Positions 59,420 to 64,000 of a stretch of 64,000 nucleotides of DNA are shown piece after piece. The DNA is from Prochlorococcus sp. AG-436-D21 (lineage in GTDB: Bacteria; Cyanobacteriota; Cyanobacteriia; PCC-6307; Cyanobiaceae). The translations under genes and the position numbers were made by a program. The stretch spans positions 28,490 through 92,489 of the forward strand of contig QCPF01000002.1 of NCBI GenBank assembly GCA_003212655.1. Direction: 5' to 3'. The notes under the pieces were generated by a model. That model did not search any database. It saw nothing but the letters and a program-made list of their open reading frames with translations, and was not told the origin of the DNA. The first letter of the stretch is position 1, and the number at the start of each line of letters is the position of its first letter.

Positions 59420-62400
59420 ATGGGAGAGAGTATCAAAAGGATCGTTGGGCCATATCAAGATTGTTATTCCCCAAATGGAATAATTGGTGAGAAAGATGCG
59501 TGTGGAGTTGGTTTCATAGCAAATATTAAAGGTGTAGAAAGCAACTGGATCCTAAAACAATCTTTGAAAGGCCTTAACTGTATGGAGCATAGAGGAGGTT
59601 GTGGAGGAGATAGTGACTCAGGAGACGGAGCAGGCATTTTATGTTCAATTCCATGGAAATACTTAGATGAAAAAATGAATCTAAAAAATGAAAAAGATTT
59701 TGATAGAGGTTTAGGTATGGTTTTTATGCCTAATAAAAAAGAGAAAATTGAAGAATGTAAATCTATATGTGAGGAAGAAGCAGAAAAATTAAGAATAAAC
59801 AAAACATGTTGGAGAACAGTACCTGTTAATAATGAAATCTTAGGTCCTTTAGCTAAAGCAAATGCCCCATTTATAAGTCAGTGGATTCTAAATATCGATA
59901 AAAAAGACAATCAGGATATTGAAAAGCTGTTATTTCAATTAAGGAAAAGAATTGAAAAAAAAATAAGGGAAACTTTTAAAAACCACGTTGGTGATTGTGA
60001 ATTTTACTTTGCCTCACTAAGTTCTCAAACAGTTGTATATAAAGGTATGGTTCGATCAGAAATATTATCTGAGTTTTATCAAGATCTAAAAGAAGAAAGT
60101 TTTAAAGTCTCATTTTCTGTTTACCATAGGAGGTTTAGTACTAATACACTTCCAAAATGGCCACTTGCTCAGCCCATGAGATTTTTAGGTCATAACGGTG
60201 AAATAAATACTCTTTTAGGAAATATCAACTGGGCTAAAGCTTCAGAGACTCACATAGATGACTTTTGGGGAGATTTATCTAATGAAATTAAGCCGATTGT
60301 AGATATAAATAAAAGTGATTCATCAAATCTTGATGCAACTCTTGAAATTAACATTCGTTCAGGTCAGCCCATCACTGACTCATTATTAAAACTTGTTCCT
60401 GAAGCATTTAGAGATCAACCAGAACTTGAACAAAGAGAAGATATAAATGCATTTTATGAGTATTCTGCGAGCCTTCAAGAAGCTTGGGATGGACCTGCTC
60501 TGCTTGTATTTGCAGATGGTAATTTTGTTGGAGCAACACTTGATAGGAATGGTCTGAGACCAGCGAGATATTCAATAACAAATGATGGTTTTGTAATAAT
60601 GGGTTCCGAAACAGGAGTAGTAGATCTTGATGAGGAAAGAGTAATAGAAAAAGGTCGATTAGGTCCTGGACAAATGCTAGCGGTTGATTTTCATCAAAAT
60701 AGAATCCTCAGAAATTGGGAGGTAAAATCTGAAGCCGCGCAAAGACATGATTACAAAAACCTCCTGAGTAAAAGAACTATCAAAATTGATAATAGTGAAT
60801 GGGTTAAAGACTGCAAACTAAAAGACCTTGAGCTATTACAACAACAAACTGCGTACGGTTTTTCAGCAGAAGATAATGATCTTATCTTGGATTCAATGGC
60901 TTCATTAGCTAAAGAGCCTACTTATTGTATGGGCGACGATATCCCATTAGCAGTGCTTTCTTCAAAGCCACATATTTTATATGACTATTTCAAGCAAAGA
61001 TTTGCACAAGTTACAAATCCTCCTATTGATCCTTTAAGAGAAAAACTGGTAATGAGTTTAGAAATGCATCTTGGAGAAAGATGCACACCATTTGAGATTA
61101 AAGATCCTAAACCTTTTGTTCATTTACAAAGTCCAATTATCAATGAAGAAGAAATCATTTCCATTAAAAAATCAAAAATTAAATCTCAAACCATTTCAAG
61201 TTTGTTTGATATTGAGGAAGGTGTTCAAGGCTTAGAGAACCAATTAAAAGCAATATGTAAACAGAGTGAGCTCTCTATAAAAGAAGGTTGCTCTCTAATT
61301 ATTATTTCTGATAAGGGTATTAATCCTACAAAGACTTTTATTCCTCCTTTACTTGCTGTAGGAGCAATTCATCATTATCTTCTTAAAAAAGAAATTAGAC
61401 TAAAAGCTTCTCTAATTATTGAAACAGGTCAATGTTGGAGCACACATCATCTTGCTTGCTTGATTGGTTATGGTGCAAGCGCGGTTTGCCCTTGGTTGAC
61501 CTTCGAAGCAGGTAGACACTGGTTAAAACATCCAAAAACACAAAAACTGATTGATAGCAAAAAAATAAATCCATTATCAATAATTGATGTTCAAGAAAAT
61601 ATTAAAAAAGCTCTAGAAGACGGTCTAAGAAAAATTCTCTCAAAAATAGGGATCTCACTTTTATCTAGTTACCATGGTGCACAAATTTTTGAAGCTGTAG
61701 GCCTTGGATCTGACTTAATAAAGATTGCTTTTGATGGTACAACAAGCCGTATTGCTGGCATAACATTAAAAGAATTAACTAATGAAACACTTTCAATACA
61801 TACGAAAGCCTATCCAGAAATCGATTTAAAGAAATTAGAATTTTTAGGATTCGTACAATTTAGAAATAATGGAGAATATCACTCCAATAATCCTGAGATG
61901 TCCAAAGTTTTACATTCAGCGGTAAAACAAGGGCCAGGATACGATCATTTTGAGACTTACAAAAAACTTATTCTTAATAGACCGACAACATCTCTAAGAG
62001 ATTTACTAACAATTAATTCACAAAGAAAAAGTATTCCATTAGAAGAAGTTGAAAGTGTTGAATCAATTTGCAAAAGGTTCTGTACTGGAGGAATGAGTTT
62101 AGGTGCTTTATCCAGAGAAGCACATGAAGTTTTGGCAGTTGCAATGAATAGAATTGGCGGAAAAAGTAATAGTGGAGAAGGGGGAGAAGATCCAGCTCGT
62201 TTTAATGTTTTAAATGATATCGATGAAAATACTCAATCAGCGACTTTGCCATTTATTAAAGGTCTGGAGAATGGAGACACCGCATGCTCAGCTATTAAAC
62301 AAATAGCATCAGGAAGATTTGGAGTTACACCTGAATATCTAAGAAGTGGTAAACAACTTGAAATTAAAATGGCTCAAGGCGCAAAACCCGGAGAAGGGGG

Positions 62401-63886
62401 ACAATTGCCTGGTCCAAAGGTTGATTCTTACATTGCAAAACTAAGAAATAGTAAACCTGGAGTAGCTTTAATATCTCCTCCCCCGCATCATGATATTTAT
62501 TCAATTGAAGATTTAGCTCAACTTATCCATGACTTACACCAAGTTCATCCAAAAGCGAAAGTAAGCGTTAAACTTGTTTCTGAAATTGGTATAGGCACTA
62601 TTGCTGCTGGAGTAAGCAAAGCTAATGCGGATGTAATTCAAATATCTGGCCATGACGGAGGTACAGGTGCTTCACCACTGAGTTCAATTAAACATGCAGG
62701 TTTACCATGGGAACTAGGTGTTGCTGAGGTTCATAAATCTCTCTTAGAGAATAACTTACGTGAAAGAGTAATTTTGAGAACTGATGGAGGTCTTAAAACA
62801 GGCTGGGATGTAGTTATTGCAGCTTTACTGGGTGCTGAAGAATATGGTTTTGGGTCTGTAGCGATGATTGCTGAAGGATGCATAATGGCTCGGGTTTGTC
62901 ATACAAACAAGTGTCCTGTTGGAGTAGCTACTCAAAAAGAAGAATTAAGAAAAAGATTTAAAGGTATTCCAGAAAATGTTGTCAATTTTTTCTTGTATAT
63001 CGCTGAAGAAGTAAGACAGATAATGAGTAGTATCGGTGTTTCTAATATGGAAGAACTTATTGGTAATCAAGAATTTCTTTCTGCAAGAAATATCGATCTT
63101 CCAAAAACTTCTAATATTGATCTTTCTTCTTTAGTAAATAAAAACTTAACAACTGATAGATCATGGTTAAAACACTCAAAGAACGCCCATAGTAATGGTT
63201 ATGTATTAGAAGACGAGTTTTTGTCTGATACTGAATTTTTAGATTCAATTAAAAATCACGAAATATTAACCAAAGAAATTGAGATAAAAAATACAGATAG
63301 AAGTGTTTGTGCAAAAATATCAGGCGAAATCGCAGAACTTCACGGAAATACTGGCTTCAATGGCGAACTCAACTTAAATTTCAAAGGATATGCGGGACAA
63401 AGCTTTGGTGCCTTTTTATTGAAGGGAATGAATGTTCAATTAATCGGAGAAGCTAATGATTATGTTTGTAAAGGAATGAATGGAGGAATACTCACAATAA
63501 TTCCACCAAAAATAAATAAAACTTCCTCTGAACAGGTTATCTTAGGAAACACCTGTCTTTACGGAGCAACAGGTGGGAAATTATTTGCATTAGGAAAATC
63601 GGGCGAAAGATTTGCAGTTAGAAATAGTGGTGCCATAGCAGTAACAGAAGGAGCAGGTGATCATTGTTGTGAATACATGACTGGTGGGAAAGTAGTTATT
63701 CTAGGTTCCACAGGTAGGAATATTGGTGCGGGCATGACTGGTGGAATAGCTTTTATAATCGATGAGAAAAATGATTTAAGTAATAAAGTTAATAAAGAAA
63801 TAGTTAGCATTCATAAAATAACTACATCAAATCAGGAAGACATCTTATTGGAAATTATTAGAGAATATCGAACAAAAAACAAATAG
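59420..63886 (+). CDS. glsF: Ferredoxin-dependent-type glutamate synthase (large chain)
   Basis: N-terminal CGVGFIANIKGVESNWILKQSLKGLNCMEHRGGCGGDSDSGDGAGIL (class II GATase); GKSNSGEGGEDPARF; AKPGEGGQLPGPKV; ISGHDGGTGASPLSSIKHAGLPWELG; CHTNKCPVGVATQ. Confidence 0.95.
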   Translation: MGESIKRIVGPYQDCYSPNGIIGEKDACGVGFIANIKGVESNWILKQSLKGLNCMEHRGGCGGDSDSGDGAGILCSIPWKYLDEKMNLKNEKDFDRGLGMVFMPNKKEKIEECKSICEEEAEKLRINKTCWRTVPVNNEILGPLAKANAPFISQWILNIDKKDNQDIEKLLFQLRKRIEKKIRETFKNHVGDCEFYFASLSSQTVVYKGMVRSEILSEFYQDLKEESFKVSFSVYHRRFSTNTLPKWPLAQPMRFLGHNGEINTLLGNINWAKASETHIDDFWGDLSNEIKPIVDINKSDSSNLDATLEINIRSGQPITDSLLKLVPEAFRDQPELEQREDINAFYEYSASLQEAWDGPALLVFADGNFVGATLDRNGLRPARYSITNDGFVIMGSETGVVDLDEERVIEKGRLGPGQMLAVDFHQNRILRNWEVKSEAAQRHDYKNLLSKRTIKIDNSEWVKDCKLKDLELLQQQTAYGFSAEDNDLILDSMASLAKEPTYCMGDDIPLAVLSSKPHILYDYFKQRFAQVTNPPIDPLREKLVMSLEMHLGERCTPFEIKDPKPFVHLQSPIINEEEIISIKKSKIKSQTISSLFDIEEGVQGLENQLKAICKQSELSIKEGCSLIIISDKGINPTKTFIPPLLAVGAIHHYLLKKEIRLKASLIIETGQCWSTHHLACLIGYGASAVCPWLTFEAGRHWLKHPKTQKLIDSKKINPLSIIDVQENIKKALEDGLRKILSKIGISLLSSYHGAQIFEAVGLGSDLIKIAFDGTTSRIAGITLKELTNETLSIHTKAYPEIDLKKLEFLGFVQFRNNGEYHSNNPEMSKVLHSAVKQGPGYDHFETYKKLILNRPTTSLRDLLTINSQRKSIPLEEVESVESICKRFCTGGMSLGALSREAHEVLAVAMNRIGGKSNSGEGGEDPARFNVLNDIDENTQSATLPFIKGLENGDTACSAIKQIASGRFGVTPEYLRSGKQLEIKMAQGAKPGEGGQLPGPKVDSYIAKLRNSKPGVALISPPPHHDIYSIEDLAQLIHDLHQVHPKAKVSVKLVSEIGIGTIAAGVSKANADVIQISGHDGGTGASPLSSIKHAGLPWELGVAEVHKSLLENNLRERVILRTDGGLKTGWDVVIAALLGAEEYGFGSVAMIAEGCIMARVCHTNKCPVGVATQKEELRKRFKGIPENVVNFFLYIAEEVRQIMSSIGVSNMEELIGNQEFLSARNIDLPKTSNIDLSSLVNKNLTTDRSWLKHSKNAHSNGYVLEDEFLSDTEFLDSIKNHEILTKEIEIKNTDRSVCAKISGEIAELHGNTGFNGELNLNFKGYAGQSFGAFLLKGMNVQLIGEANDYVCKGMNGGILTIIPPKINKTSSEQVILGNTCLYGATGGKLFALGKSGERFAVRNSGAIAVTEGAGDHCCEYMTGGKVVILGSTGRNIGAGMTGGIAFIIDEKNDLSNKVNKEIVSIHKITTSNQEDILLEIIREYRTKNK

Positions 63887-64000
63887 CTTAAAGGCCGCCA
63901 AAATAATTGAAAATTGGTCTTATTATAAAACTACTTTCAAATTGATAGTTCCGCCAAGCGAAGAAGAAATGCTTGGTATAAGGAAAATGTAAATGCCTTT

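Noticed and set aside
63937-64000. Minus-strand open frame at the right edge (...KAFTFSLYQAFLLRLAELSI*)
   Set aside because: Possible C-terminus of a neighbouring gene, but only about 20 codons visible and other frames also open.

Overview
The window is about 64 kb of compact, AT-rich, gene-dense cyanobacterial chromosome. Gene content and order (split rpoC1/rpoC2, hli, Fd-GOGAT, MPBQ methyltransferase, DUF1257/DUF2997/DUF3493 genes) point to Prochlorococcus, probably a high-light-adapted lineage. This assignment is by recognition only; no search was run. Nearly all of the window is core genome: atpI edge, ftsW, ccdA/ccsB, queF, glnB, purB, fumC, a DSHCT helicase, a five-gene biotin cluster, a ferredoxin/DUF1257/DUF2997/aldo-keto reductase cluster, rlmN, an Hli gene, the rpsT-tatD-rpoB-rpoC1-rpoC2 run, hisD, rpiA, an HtrA protease, rimP-nusA-ylxR-infB, one tRNA-Thr(CGT), two glycosyltransferases plus a radical SAM gene, clpS, dapL, rne-rnhB, pheA, the rpsL-rpsG-fusA-tuf-rpsJ run and glutamate synthase. 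I saw no CRISPR array, transposon, prophage or recognisable defence system. The strongest anomaly is rpsG (ribosomal protein S7). Its conserved C-terminus ([20 protein letters not shown]) is encoded in another frame after an A6 run, so the gene needs one extra A or a -1 shift. Other points of note are an in-frame 126-nt repeat duplication in infB, a PII protein with Y51F but S49 retained, an rne/rnhB overlap across the Arg-rich RNase E tail, a hairpin between tuf and rpsJ, and small genes missed by the ORF track (an Hli gene and a 41-aa membrane peptide).
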